Assembly (NCBI GenBank): GCA_934647165.1
Contig: CAKUFA010000008.1
Span: forward strand, 13,662-77,661
From: an uncultured Clostridia bacterium
GTDB taxonomy: Bacteria; Bacillota; Clostridia; Christensenellales; Aristaeellaceae
Length of the DNA: 64,000 nucleotides
Direction of reading: 5' to 3'
Each line of letters opens with the position of its first letter. Position 1 is the first letter of the stretch. The translations under genes were made by a program, and so were the position numbers. Of the stretch, positions 8,290 to 16,641 are shown piece by piece. Under the pieces are notes generated by a model. The model worked only from the letters and a program-made list of their open reading frames with translations. It made no database searches and had not been told where the DNA came from.

Positions 8290-8317
8290 ATTATACTCTT
8301 TTCCGTTCCCCTGTCAA
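8290..8317 (-). promoter_or_regulatory. promoter of the metal pump gene
   Basis: A consensus TTGACA (8317-8312), 16-bp spacer and TATAAT (8295-8290) on the minus strand, with the operator immediately after it. Confidence 0.88.
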
Positions 8318-8351
8318 CACCTGCCGCAACTTTTTTTGAAAAAAGATGCGA

Positions 8352-8389
8352 AAAGGGCGGAGCCGCTTGCAAAAGCAGTCCCGCCCTTT
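8352..8389 (-). terminator. terminator after the nucleotidyltransferase gene
   Basis: AAAGGGCGG and its complement CCGCCCTTT (8381-8389) form a stem 17 bases after the stop, followed on the minus strand by TTTTCGCATC and six T. Confidence 0.75.
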
Positions 8390-8405
8390 GGAAAATGTCC
8401 GTTTT

Positions 8406-9314
8406 TCACAGTGCCGGAGGATAGAAGCCACTGTCATGAAGCTTCTTCAGTTCCCCGGCAACATAGGCTTTATCCTCGTGATAGGTCACGCCGAACCACA
8501 CCGCATGGGTGGTCAGCACTTCCACCTTCAGGCCAGCCGTGTGCATCAGCGTATCCACCAGCGTGGGCAGCGGATATTCCTTCTTCATGGGATCGCCGTT
8601 GTCTGTAGCCGTCAGGAAATGACTGAGCGCAGTTTGCGCCGCTTCAAAGAACCAGGGTGTGAAGCCCCAGAAATTCATGGACACCAGCGCGTTGGGATCA
8701 AGCACGCGCCCTTGCGGATCCGTTGCCAGATCGCGAATGGTGCCGTCCGGGAAAGGCTTGATTTTGTAGGTCTCCGTAACCTTCACAAGATGCCCATCCC
8801 GATCCACGTCGCAAACGCCGCGGGTCACATCGCCATTGTCGGACACGGTGTTCTTCAAATCATAGGCAACCATGGAAGCCGCATTGGTTCTGCCCTGTAA
8901 ACGATGCAGCGAGTCTGCCATGGCCACAAACGCATCCCGTCCGTAATAATCATCCGCATTGATAACGGCAAATGGCTCCTGAATAGCACCGGCAGCGCAC
9001 AGCACCGCATGCACGGTTCCGTAAGGCTTTGTCCGTCCCTCCGGCGCAATAAAGCCGCCGGGCAGCGAGTCATATTCCTGATAGACGTAGGACACAGCCA
9101 CACGCTTGGCAATCTTGTCGCCAATCATGCTCCTGAAGGTATCTGCCATGCTTTCGCGAATGACAAAAACCACCTTGTCAAAGCCCGCGGCCACCGCATC
9201 GTAGATGGAATACTCCAGCAGGATTTCGCCATTGGGACCCATGTGGTCAATCTGCTTATTGCCGCCGTAGCGGGAGCCCAGACCAGCAGCCATAATGAGC
9301 ATGGTAGTATTCAT
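8406..9314 (-). CDS. NDP-sugar pyrophosphorylase-like nucleotidyltransferase
   Basis: A 302-residue GT-A fold nucleotidyltransferase. The N-terminal LIMAAGLGSRYGGNKQ is the nucleotide-binding signature with its lysine, and INADDYYG supplies the metal-binding aspartates. The family joins sugar phosphates to NTPs, but which sugar cannot be told; it differs from GalU/RfbA in the middle. ATG 9314 has AAAGGAGG 6 bases upstream. It follows the sugar transferase gene by 39 bp and is probably co-transcribed, which points to polysaccharide or teichoic-type precursor synthesis. Confidence 0.82.
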   Translation of the reverse strand: MNTTMLIMAAGLGSRYGGNKQIDHMGPNGEILLEYSIYDAVAAGFDKVVFVIRESMADTFRSMIGDKIAKRVAVSYVYQEYDSLPGGFIAPEGRTKPYGTVHAVLCAAGAIQEPFAVINADDYYGRDAFVAMADSLHRLQGRTNAASMVAYDLKNTVSDNGDVTRGVCDVDRDGHLVKVTETYKIKPFPDGTIRDLATDPQGRVLDPNALVSMNFWGFTPWFFEAAQTALSHFLTATDNGDPMKKEYPLPTLVDTLMHTAGLKVEVLTTHAVWFGVTYHEDKAYVAGELKKLHDSGFYPPAL

Positions 9315-9353
9315 GAAAAGCCTCCTTTTATCCATCGGTTATAAAATGCAAAA

Positions 9354-10760
9354 TCAGACGCCAGGGGCGTTTGAATGATCGCTGCTTTGATCGGCCTCAG
9401 CAAAGCCTTCCGTGGAATCGGACTTGAAAAAAACCGTAAACGTGCGGAACAGAAGCTTGATATCCAGCCAAATGGAAAAGGATTCAATGTACATCAAATC
9501 CATCATCAGCTTGTCCTCGGCAGTGGTATTATAGCGCCCCTCAATCTGCGCATAGCCGGTAAGCCCGGCCTTCATTTTTTCACGATACGCAAAGGCAGGC
9601 AGTTCCCGTTTATACTTCTCCACATTTTCCAGCATTTCCGGCCTTGGGCCGACAAGCGTCATATCCCCGCGGAGAATATTCCACATCTGCGGCAGCTCGT
9701 CCAGGCGGGTTCGGCGCAGCACACGCCCCACCCGCGTAATGCGTGCGTCATCCGTTGTGGCGGATACCTGGTGCGTTTTGGCGGAGGCCGCCTCGCTCAT
9801 GGTACGGAATTTGCAGATATTGAAAGTGCGGCCGTTGACCGTCATGCGCTTTTGACGGAAAATCACCTTGCCGCCATCCTCCAGGTGGATGCACAGCGCA
9901 ATCAGCCCCAACAGCGGGCTGAAAAGCAGCAGCACCAGCGCAGAGACCAAAATGTCCATCACCCGCTTGATGAGCCGCTGCAAAATGGTCATTTTGCGGT
10001 ATTCCATGGCCAGGAACGGCGCATCATCCACTATCACCTGCCGGGCATTGCTGAGCATGATGTCCTCCAACTGCGCGCGGCAGAGCACATCCTTTTGCAG
10101 GTTGTAGCACAGTTTGAGCAGGCGCATCTGTTCCTCGGCAGGCAGGCCGGAAAGGATAACCGTTTCGCTTTTGCGAATCCGTTCCGCCATATCCGGTGCG
10201 TCAAACAGCGCCACGTCCGCCACATGCCATTGCAGTTTGTAGCGGTCTATCTTGCGGCGGGTCTGCGCTTCTTCTCCGGGCGCGCCCAGTACCAGCAAGC
10301 ACTCGCGCGGCGGGTTCATGCGGAAATAGCTGTCGTTGCCAATGCGCACAAACAGAATGATCGCCGCCAACTGCAACGCCATGCACAAAAGCAGATACGG
10401 AAAATCCGCCCCGAAGAGAATCAGGTGATCATTGTTGTTTTCGTTGACGTTCATGATTTGCAGCTGCAAATACGTCACCATGTCCACCACAATCACGCCC
10501 AACGCCATGGAGGAAATGATGGGCTTATTTTTGCGGCGGCCCACGTCAAATCCGCCATAAACCAGCGTCATCACCCACGTCATGGCGGCATAGGTCAAAA
10601 GCGTGGTGCCCAGCGTGCGGGAAGCATGGCGAATCTGCCAGTTGTTGATGCTCATCACGCCGAAAAAAATCAATGTGAGACTGATATACATGATCGCCGT
10701 AATCAGCCCCACCACCATGGCGGAGCGGTGTCGCTTCAGCGAACGGCGCAGCTTACTCAT
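9354..10760 (-). CDS. sugar transferase, polyprenyl-phosphate hexose-1-phosphate type (WcaJ/EpsL-like)
   Basis: A 468-residue enzyme that loads the first sugar phosphate onto a lipid carrier for surface polysaccharide assembly. The N-terminal half has about four membrane helices and a nucleotide-binding-like middle domain. The C-terminal catalytic domain shows KRVMDILVSALVLLLFSPL, IFRQKRM, FNICKFRTM, RRTRLDELPQMWNILRGDM and LVGPRPE, the conserved series of the family. ATG 10760 is preceded by GGAAAGAGGG about 12 bases away, a loose fit. It is first in its operon, from the promoter at 10846. Confidence 0.93.
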   Translation of the reverse strand: MSKLRRSLKRHRSAMVVGLITAIMYISLTLIFFGVMSINNWQIRHASRTLGTTLLTYAAMTWVMTLVYGGFDVGRRKNKPIISSMALGVIVVDMVTYLQLQIMNVNENNNDHLILFGADFPYLLLCMALQLAAIILFVRIGNDSYFRMNPPRECLLVLGAPGEEAQTRRKIDRYKLQWHVADVALFDAPDMAERIRKSETVILSGLPAEEQMRLLKLCYNLQKDVLCRAQLEDIMLSNARQVIVDDAPFLAMEYRKMTILQRLIKRVMDILVSALVLLLFSPLLGLIALCIHLEDGGKVIFRQKRMTVNGRTFNICKFRTMSEAASAKTHQVSATTDDARITRVGRVLRRTRLDELPQMWNILRGDMTLVGPRPEMLENVEKYKRELPAFAYREKMKAGLTGYAQIEGRYNTTAEDKLMMDLMYIESFSIWLDIKLLFRTFTVFFKSDSTEGFAEADQSSDHSNAPGV

Positions 10761-10845
10761 CCTGCAATGAAACCCTCTTTCCAAGGATAAAAAGCGACGC
10801 CGCACCGGGCCATGCACGCTGCATGATGCCGTGCGGTGTCACCTT

Positions 10846-10874
10846 ATAATACCATGCCGTTGGCGTGAAGTCAA
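10846..10874 (-). promoter_or_regulatory. promoter of the sugar transferase operon
   Basis: Minus-strand TTGACT (10874-10869), 17-bp spacer, TATTAT (10851-10846). It sits between the ABC permease stop and the sugar transferase start. Confidence 0.8.
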
Positions 10875-10888
10875 CAAAATGCGAAGAT

Positions 10889-11692
10889 TCACCAGCCAAA
10901 GAAGCGGCTCAGCAGCTTTTCCAGAAGCGTCACTGCCGCATACATCACCAGCGACAGCAGGGACAGAACCGTAACGCCCACCCACACCAGTTTCAAATCG
11001 AAGGTGGTACCCGCGTAAACAATCATGCGTCCAAGCCCTTTGTCCGATGCAATAAACTCGCCCACAATTGCGCCGGCCATGCTCAGGGCAATGTTAATGC
11101 GAAGGCCGGAAATCATCCATGGCATAGCGGTGGGCACCACCAGGCAGCGAAAAACCTGCCCGCTCCTTGCGCCCAGGGAAACAAGCAGGCACTCCAGCGC
11201 AGGGTCTACCGCCCGCACGCCGCCCAGGGCGGACATGGCCGCCACCACCACCGTCATCAGGAATGCCAGCACCACCTTGCTAGGAAAGCCGATGCCGAAA
11301 AGGATGACCAGCACCGGCGCCAGCGCCAGCTTTGGCAGGGCATTTAGCACCACCAGATAAGGCTCCGCCACCATGGTCACCCGGCGCGAAAACCACAAAA
11401 CAAGACCCAGCAGCGACCCTGCCAGCGTCCCAAGCGCAAACCCCAGCAGCGTGGATAATCCGGTGTACGCCACATCCCGCCACAATGTACCAACGCGCGC
11501 CTGCGTGGCTGCGGTTCGCACAATTTCACCCGGGCTTGAAAAAAAGTAGGGGTCAAGCCATCCCAGGCGGCTGCCTGCTTCCCACAAAGCCAGCAGCATA
11601 GCAAGCAAACCCCAACGCCACAGCTGCACTGCACGCATGGAATGCCGCTGCTCCGCCACCCCGGCAGCCGCCGAACATCCTGTGTTACGCAT
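10889..11692 (-). CDS. ABC transporter permease (SsuC/ThiX type)
   Basis: A 267-residue inner-membrane permease with about six helices and the EAA-type loop GARSGQVFRCLVVPTAMPWMISG, typical of nitrate/sulfonate/taurine and HMP-thiamine-precursor importers. It overlaps the ATPase gene by 8 bp and has GGAGG 9 bases before ATG 11692. No substrate-binding protein gene adjoins, so the substrate is unknown. No TPP riboswitch precedes the operon. Confidence 0.88.
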   Translation of the reverse strand: MRNTGCSAAAGVAEQRHSMRAVQLWRWGLLAMLLALWEAGSRLGWLDPYFFSSPGEIVRTAATQARVGTLWRDVAYTGLSTLLGFALGTLAGSLLGLVLWFSRRVTMVAEPYLVVLNALPKLALAPVLVILFGIGFPSKVVLAFLMTVVVAAMSALGGVRAVDPALECLLVSLGARSGQVFRCLVVPTAMPWMISGLRINIALSMAGAIVGEFIASDKGLGRMIVYAGTTFDLKLVWVGVTVLSLLSLVMYAAVTLLEKLLSRFFGW

Positions 11693-12467
11693 GCTCCGTC
11701 GCCTCCTCCGCCTGCGCTTCCTGCCACATGAGCCGCAAAAGATGTGCCTTGAGCGACACGGCCTGCACCTGCGCCAACGTTTCCATGGTTCGCGGGCGCG
11801 GAAGGGAAACCTGCACGCGCTCTTTCACCCGACCCGGGCGCTCCGTCAGCACAATAATCTCATCGGAAAGCAGCAGTGCCTCATCTACGTCATGGGTCAC
11901 CAGCAGGATGGTTTTACCCGTTTCCTGCCACAACCCGCAAAGCAGCAGCTGAAGTTGAAGGCGGGTGATTGCGTCCAGCGCCCCAAAGGGTTCGTCCAGC
12001 AGCAGAACGTCCCGCCCGGTGAGCAAGGTACGGATAAGCGCCGCCCGCTGCCGCATCCCTCCGGATAATTCCCGTGGCCTGGCATTGCCAAAGCCCGCAA
12101 GCCCACAGCGTGCCATCAGTTCCCGTGCCGCTTTGCGGGCGGTTTTTGTGCTTTCTCCTCGGAGCGTTTGCGCAAGAATGATGTTGTCTTCAATGCTGCG
12201 CCAGGGTAAAAGCAAGTCCTTTTGCAGCATGTAACCCACCTGGCCTGTAAGGCCTGTGATGGGTTGCCCATCCAGCGTGACTGTGCCGTGCGTAGGGTTG
12301 AGCAGGCCTGCAATGATGTTAAAAAGCGTGGATTTGCCGCACCCGCTGGGCCCCAGCAGCGTGACAAACGCCCCCCGCCGCGCCTGAAACGATACATCCT
12401 GCACGGCCTGCGTGCCTCCGGGAAACAAATGCGTCACTTCCTGTACGCACAGACCCTCGTTCACCAT
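11685..12467 (-). CDS. ABC transporter ATP-binding protein (nitrate/sulfonate/taurine type)
   Basis: A 260-residue ATPase of the SsuB/TauB group. Walker A GPSGCGKST near residues 40-48, Q-loop MLQKDLLLPW, signature LSGGMRQR, Walker B VLLLDEPFGALDAITR and switch LVTHDVDEAL are all intact. The PFGALD D-loop marks this importer class. Start ATG 12467 has GGGAGGGG 7 bases upstream. It pairs with the permease at 10889-11692. Confidence 0.92.
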   Translation of the reverse strand: MVNEGLCVQEVTHLFPGGTQAVQDVSFQARRGAFVTLLGPSGCGKSTLFNIIAGLLNPTHGTVTLDGQPITGLTGQVGYMLQKDLLLPWRSIEDNIILAQTLRGESTKTARKAARELMARCGLAGFGNARPRELSGGMRQRAALIRTLLTGRDVLLLDEPFGALDAITRLQLQLLLCGLWQETGKTILLVTHDVDEALLLSDEIIVLTERPGRVKERVQVSLPRPRTMETLAQVQAVSLKAHLLRLMWQEAQAEEATEHA

Positions 12468-12504
12468 CGGTCATCCCCTCCCTGGGGCAGGCAAGCAGCA
12501 CCCG

Positions 12505-12528
12505 CCCGGCTGCCGGGTGCATCATACA
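12505..12528 (-). other. GC-rich hairpin in the leader of the ABC ATPase operon
   Basis: Minus-strand GCACCC and GGGTGC flank a second CGGC/GCCG pairing. It lies about 40 bases before the ATPase start. There is no T-tract after it. It could be a translation-control structure, but it matches no riboswitch class I recognise. Confidence 0.3.
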
Positions 12529-12605
12529 CCGGCGCTGCTCTCACCCTATGTGCAAAAACGTTGGCGCGTGCGGGTGAAAATTGAGAAAAAAAAACGTCAA
12601 AAAGG

Positions 12606-12634
12606 TTGACGAAACGACTGGAAAAGGCTATCAT
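12606..12634 (+). promoter_or_regulatory. promoter of the 182-residue unknown gene
   Basis: TTGACG (12606-12611), 17-bp spacer, TATCAT (12629-12634), 34 bases before the start codon. Confidence 0.7.
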
Positions 12635-12668
12635 AGTTGTTACAATCGTTACAAAAGGGGGAAGCAGG

Positions 12669-13217
12669 ATGATTCCGCAGCCGGAAGTGACCGCAGTGTT
12701 CCACTACGCCTATCGTCCGCTTGCGCCTGAATTCAAGATGACGCCGCAGGATGCAGGCTTTTCCCTAACCCTGCTGTATGACGACCGGCTGGTGGCCACG
12801 CTGTATAACGAACCCATCCTGCCTCGCTGCCGTATGGAATACGCCATGCCGCCGGAGCTGAAAATGCAGTGCCTGAAACTCATTGACGAAGCCAATGGCT
12901 GGCTGGGCGGCCTTCCCGCCAGACTGTGTTTGCCGGAAAGCGAGCATCGTGCGCCGCGCTACGCTTCGCAATTTGGCTTCCAGGGCTATCCGTATATCAC
13001 CTGTCCGGACATCGGCCTGATGGCACGCTCCGCCTTCGGAACGCCGGAAGGGCGCGCGGCAAGGCATTTGTGCGCACTATATGAGGATTTGGCGCAGCTG
13101 TTCCTTCCCTGCGGCGTGCAGCTGGATGTGGATGGCTACGGCATTGCGCCTAACGTGCTGCCCATCCGTGAGGAGCAGATTGTGCCAAACTGGGAAAACG
13201 CGGAAAAATTCGGATAA
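12669..13217 (+). CDS. protein of unknown function, 182 residues
   Basis: Not recognised. It has no signal peptide, membrane helix or cysteine-rich motif and should be cytoplasmic. The sequence is rich in proline and aromatic residues (PEVTAVFHYAYRPLAPEFKM, YPYITCPDIGLMARSAFG). Codon use and the upstream promoter look like those of a real gene. ATG 12669 is preceded by AAGGGGGAAGCAGG. It is a single-gene unit between a divergent ABC operon and a bidirectional terminator. Confidence 0.75.
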   Translation: MIPQPEVTAVFHYAYRPLAPEFKMTPQDAGFSLTLLYDDRLVATLYNEPILPRCRMEYAMPPELKMQCLKLIDEANGWLGGLPARLCLPESEHRAPRYASQFGFQGYPYITCPDIGLMARSAFGTPEGRAARHLCALYEDLAQLFLPCGVQLDVDGYGIAPNVLPIREEQIVPNWENAEKFG

Positions 13218-13238
13218 CGCCTATCGAAAAACGCATCA

Positions 13239-13281
13239 AAAAACGCCCGGCCGCTGATATGCTTAGCGGCCGGGCGTTTTT
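13239..13281. terminator. bidirectional terminator
   Basis: AAAAACGCCCGGCCGCT (13239-13255) pairs perfectly with the segment 13265-13281, with A- and T-tracts on both ends. It serves the convergent genes ending at 13217 and 13365. Confidence 0.92.
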
Positions 13282-13364
13282 CTGCCCAGCTTCATCGAAA
13301 AGCCGTTTGACCTGCAAAGGTAACAGACCGAATGCTCCGGTCTTACAGACAGCCTTGCCAGCGC

Positions 13365-14669
13365 TTACTCTGCAACTGATTTGCTTCCTTCCGCTTCCAT
13401 GCTGTTTTGGCAAATGGTGTGCTCGGTTTTGACCCAGGTGTGCTGGTTTCGGCACAAGAGCAGACCCGCCACCTGATTGACCACCGCCACCAGTATGTTC
13501 AGCACAAAGCTGACCACCATCAGAGGCAGCGTGGAAAGCTTGAAGCGGATGCCATTGTCAATCCAGTCTGCCAGATAGAAAAGTGCAAAATAGCTGTAGA
13601 CAAACAGCACAGCGCCCACAATCAGGCCGGAAAGCGAGTCGTTTTGCATGGGTACATGATGGAAAGCCGGAATCATCAGCAGCAGCGAAATGATCAATTG
13701 CAGCGCCGCCACCACGTAGGAGGACAGGCTGTACATGTAGGTGAACACACTGATGAATTCCCCAAATGAAATTCGCCCATGCAAGAGGCTGGAGAATACC
13801 CTGCGGGTGTTGCGCAGGCACACATACCAATGGCCCTGCCCCCACCGGAGCTTCTGCCGCATGGAAGCATGCAGGCGTGTGGGCTTTTCATCATACACAC
13901 GGGTGTTGTGGTTCCACAGGATGCGTTTTCCGGCCAGGGTGGCTTCCACCTGAATTTCAAAATCCTCTGTGAGGGACATGGTTGTCCAGCCGCCGCGCTG
14001 ATACAGATATGCGGTGGAAATGGCAAAGCCCGTGCCGCCTATGGAGCAGTTTAGCCCAAGGCGGTGTTTGGCCAGCTGAAAAAACCGGTTGGTGATGGTA
14101 TAGCTGGTGTAATAGAACCACGCCACCAGACCCTTTTTGTTCTTGGCGCCCAAATAACACTGAATGAAATCCGGCTTATCCTTGTCCAGGTACTGGCTGT
14201 TTACTTCCCGGAACATATTGCGGTCAATCAGGTTGTCCGCGTCAAAAATCATCAGCAGGTCATAGCGGTTCTGGTAGTCCCCCAAAGCAAGCAGCGCTTT
14301 TTTGAGGGCGATGGGCTTGCCGGTGGGGTCGTCCGGGTGTTCCTTGCAGGTTTCGATCACCTTTGCACCATGGCTGCGCGCAACAGCGGCCGTGTCATCA
14401 GTGCAATTATCGGCAATAATGTAAAAGTCATACAATTCAGCAGGATAATCCATCTGCTTAAGGTTTTCAATAATATCTCCGATAACCGCCTGCTCGTTGT
14501 GGGCAGGCACAAGGACAAGGAACCGGCTTTGCGGATCATGCGGCGCATAATCTCTGGTATCACGCTTAAAACCAAAAATCGTCAAAAACATTTGATAAAC
14601 CAGCATGAACATCAGCCATGCGCCCAGGATGGCAGAAATGCCCTCCAAAATGTGCCCCAGCGCCACCAC
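13365..14669 (-). CDS. membrane glycosyltransferase family 2 (processive, QxxRW type)
   Basis: A 434-residue inner-membrane GT2. A helix near the N-terminus precedes the catalytic domain: VLVPAHNEQAVIGDII, DNCTDDTA, MIFDADN (DxD), MSLTEDFEI (ED) and QKLRWGQGHW (QxxRW). Two to four C-terminal helices follow. These are the motifs of cellulose/hyaluronan/chitin-synthase-like enzymes; the sugar is unknown. I chose the GTG at 14669 because AAAGGAGG lies 9 bases upstream; the frame is open further but has no site. Confidence 0.88.
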   Translation of the reverse strand: MVALGHILEGISAILGAWLMFMLVYQMFLTIFGFKRDTRDYAPHDPQSRFLVLVPAHNEQAVIGDIIENLKQMDYPAELYDFYIIADNCTDDTAAVARSHGAKVIETCKEHPDDPTGKPIALKKALLALGDYQNRYDLLMIFDADNLIDRNMFREVNSQYLDKDKPDFIQCYLGAKNKKGLVAWFYYTSYTITNRFFQLAKHRLGLNCSIGGTGFAISTAYLYQRGGWTTMSLTEDFEIQVEATLAGKRILWNHNTRVYDEKPTRLHASMRQKLRWGQGHWYVCLRNTRRVFSSLLHGRISFGEFISVFTYMYSLSSYVVAALQLIISLLLMIPAFHHVPMQNDSLSGLIVGAVLFVYSYFALFYLADWIDNGIRFKLSTLPLMVVSFVLNILVAVVNQVAGLLLCRNQHTWVKTEHTICQNSMEAEGSKSVAE

Positions 14670-14751
14670 GTGCAAGCTCCTCCTTTGTTGCCGCGCTTTT
14701 CCCTCCAGGAGCGCGGTGACCGCGCCGCACGATGCGGCACAAATCCCACTT

Positions 14752-14780
14752 ATTAAAACGAATTTCCTTGTATTTGTCAA
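14752..14780 (-). promoter_or_regulatory. promoter of the GT2 gene
   Basis: Minus-strand TTGACA (14780-14775), 17-bp spacer, TTTAAT (14757-14752). Confidence 0.7.
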
Positions 14781-14812
14781 GATAGAATCAGACAATTTAG
14801 GCGAAACAAAGC

Positions 14813-14850
14813 AAAAACGTCCATGCAGAACAATGTACTCTGCATGGACG
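14813..14850 (-). terminator. terminator after the ECF S-component gene
   Basis: Perfect 12-bp stem (CGTCCATGCAGA on the minus strand and its complement) followed by five T, 36 bases after the stop at 14886. Confidence 0.9.
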
Positions 14851-14885
14851 CCCATGGGATAAAGTATTGCAAAACCCTGGCACCA

Positions 14886-15437
14886 TCAAGCTTTGCGGGG
14901 ATTGAGCGACAAGCCGGCCTTTTCCAGTGCCAGCACCAGCAACGGAATCAGCACCAGCTGCACAATGATGCCCGGCACAGCGTTCAGCACGGCGCCTGCA
15001 AGGAATGCCTGGAACGTGAAGGTGCTGCCCTGCAAGCCTGCCAGCAGGAAGCGCACCGCTCCCCAGGCCACACGCCCGGCCACCATGGCAACCACCAGGG
15101 ACGCATAAACGCTCCACACTTTCTTGGGCAGGCGGCTTTCCAGCACGCCGGCCACCGCGCCGTATACTGCAAGCTCCACCGCCATGGACACTGCTGTGGG
15201 GAACATGGGCGGCATGCCGAAAATCACCGAGCGCAGTAGCGGCGAAACAACGCCGACCGCCAACCCCCACGGCCAGCCGCACAAAAGCCCGCACAGCAGC
15301 ACGGGAATGTGCATCGGGCACAGCTTGGAACCAATCTCCGGAATTTGCCCGGTAAGGAACGGCAGCACCAGCGCAAGGCCGAGGAACATGGCGGAGTAGG
15401 TCATTTTGCGAATACCGAGGGAAGTTTTTGTAGCCAT
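14886..15437 (-). CDS. ECF transporter S component, substrate unknown
   Basis: A 183-residue membrane protein with about six helices, the substrate-capturing subunit of a vitamin importer that shares the EcfAA'T module. The LCPMHIPVLLCGLLCGWPWG and SPLLRSVIFGMPPMFPTAVS segments belong to an S-component group whose substrate I cannot name. ATG 15437 has GAGGTG 8 bases upstream. A promoter, long folded leader and terminator precede it, so a ligand-responsive switch probably controls it. Confidence 0.85.
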   Translation of the reverse strand: MATKTSLGIRKMTYSAMFLGLALVLPFLTGQIPEIGSKLCPMHIPVLLCGLLCGWPWGLAVGVVSPLLRSVIFGMPPMFPTAVSMAVELAVYGAVAGVLESRLPKKVWSVYASLVVAMVAGRVAWGAVRFLLAGLQGSTFTFQAFLAGAVLNAVPGIIVQLVLIPLLVLALEKAGLSLNPRKA

Positions 15438-15439
15438 CA

Positions 15440-15612
15440 GTCGATCACCTCATAGTCAAATTTTGCATTGCCCGGCAACAAAAAAGGCACCAGCTCCCCC
15501 TTTTTTTGCAAGGGGACGCCGGCACCTTCATGATACCTGTTTCAACTTCGTAAACAGCAGACCCGGACAAAAGCCCGCTTCTGCGAGCCTGACATCGGCT
15601 TCAGCCAACTGG
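15440..15612 (-). ncRNA. structured 5' leader of the ECF gene, candidate riboswitch
   Basis: Roughly 170 nt of transcribed leader lie between the promoter and the start codon. On the minus strand it can form GCTCGC-AGAA-GCGGGC, CTGTTT-n9-AAACAG and other small stems, and then an intrinsic terminator at 15481-15527. I see no match to TPP, FMN, cobalamin, THF or preQ1 consensus motifs. Function is inferred from layout only. Confidence 0.5.
15481..15527 (-). terminator. leader terminator upstream of the ECF gene
   Basis: On the minus strand GGTGCCGGCGTCCCC pairs with GGGGGAGCTGGTGCC, followed by TTTTTT, before the ribosome site. This is an attenuator-style position. Confidence 0.78.
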
Positions 15613-15616
15613 TAGA

Positions 15617-15645
15617 ATCATACCACAGCGGCGGCAAAATGTCAA
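15617..15645 (-). promoter_or_regulatory. promoter of the ECF gene
   Basis: Minus-strand TTGACA (15645-15640), 17-bp spacer, TATGAT (15622-15617). Near consensus. Confidence 0.85.
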
Positions 15646-15700
15646 GACGCGGAGCCATCGGGGCAGGGGGCAGTATTTATGCCTGTGCATGCTTTGGGGG

Positions 15701-15729
15701 TTGCGCGGCAGGGGCTGGTGTGTTATAAT
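15701..15729 (+). promoter_or_regulatory. promoter of the yicC-remA-gmk-rpoZ-coaBC operon
   Basis: TTGCGC (15701-15706), 17-bp spacer, TATAAT (15724-15729), 34 bases before yicC. Confidence 0.75.
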
Positions 15730-15763
15730 ATATTTTCCAATAGTATGTTCCGGAGGTGACGCG

Positions 15764-16636
15764 ATGCGGAGTATGACAGGGTGCGGACGTGGTCAGCTGA
15801 TGCGCGATAAAACGGAAATGACGCTGGAGCTCAAATGTGTCAACCACCGTTTTCTGGACATTGCGTGCCGCCTGCCGCGGCAGCTGAGCTTCCTGGAGGA
15901 GCCGCTGCGGCGGGGTATTTCGCAGGCGTTGCACCGCGGGCATGTGGACGTGTTCCTCGCCGTGCGGACATTGGGTGGGGAAACGCGTGCCATCACCGTG
16001 AACGAAAACCTGGCCAAGGCTTACTGTGAAGCAGGTCGGCAGCTGAACGCCCTGACCGGATGCGAAGACGACCTGACCATGGCGCGGCTGATGGCCATGG
16101 ACGGTGTGCTGGAAATTGCCGATGCGCAGCTGGATGAAGAAGCGCTGCAAGCCATGTGCAGCGAACTGACGGCCACGGTTTGTGCGCAGGTGTCAGCCAT
16201 GCGGGAACGCGAAGGTGCAGCTTTGCAAAGCGACCTTGCGCTGCACCTGGACGCAGTTTCCGCCCTCCGCGGACGGATTGTTGAACGCGCGCCCATGGTG
16301 GTGGCAGAGTATCGCCGGAAATTGCAGGAGCGGCTATCACAGCTGCCCATCGCGCCGGTAGACCCCGCAAGGCTTGCCCAGGAGGTTGCCTTGCTGGCTG
16401 ATCGCTGCGCCATTGATGAGGAGCTGTCCCGCCTGCAAAGCCACATCACCCAGATGCGCGCCTATCTGAACGCGCCGGGTGAAATCGGCAAAAAGATGGA
16501 TTTCCTGATCCAGGAGCTGAACCGGGAAACCAATACCATCGGCTCCAAGGCCAACGACGCTGCCATCGCCCAGCTGGTGGTGGATCTCAAAAGTGAAGTG
16601 GAGAAGCTGCGTGAGCAGATTCAGAACGTGGAGTGA
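15764..16636 (+). CDS. yicC: YicC family endoribonuclease/RNase adapter
   Basis: A 290-residue cytoplasmic protein. The N-terminal MRSMTGCGRGQ and LELKCVNHRFLDIACRLPR and the C-terminal GKKMDFLIQELNRETNTIGSKAND are the invariant family blocks. YicC/YloC proteins take part in RNA decay in bacteria. ATG 15764 follows GGAGGTG by 5-6 bases. It opens the conserved clostridial operon yicC-remA-gmk-rpoZ-coaBC. Confidence 0.95.
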   Translation: MRSMTGCGRGQLMRDKTEMTLELKCVNHRFLDIACRLPRQLSFLEEPLRRGISQALHRGHVDVFLAVRTLGGETRAITVNENLAKAYCEAGRQLNALTGCEDDLTMARLMAMDGVLEIADAQLDEEALQAMCSELTATVCAQVSAMREREGAALQSDLALHLDAVSALRGRIVERAPMVVAEYRRKLQERLSQLPIAPVDPARLAQEVALLADRCAIDEELSRLQSHITQMRAYLNAPGEIGKKMDFLIQELNRETNTIGSKANDAAIAQLVVDLKSEVEKLREQIQNVE

Positions 16637-16641
16637 CGTGA

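Noticed and set aside
12468..12605. TPP riboswitch in front of the SsuB/SsuC-like operon
   Set aside because: A GGGTGAGAGC stretch resembles it, but the CTGAGA core partner and ACCTG segment are missing.
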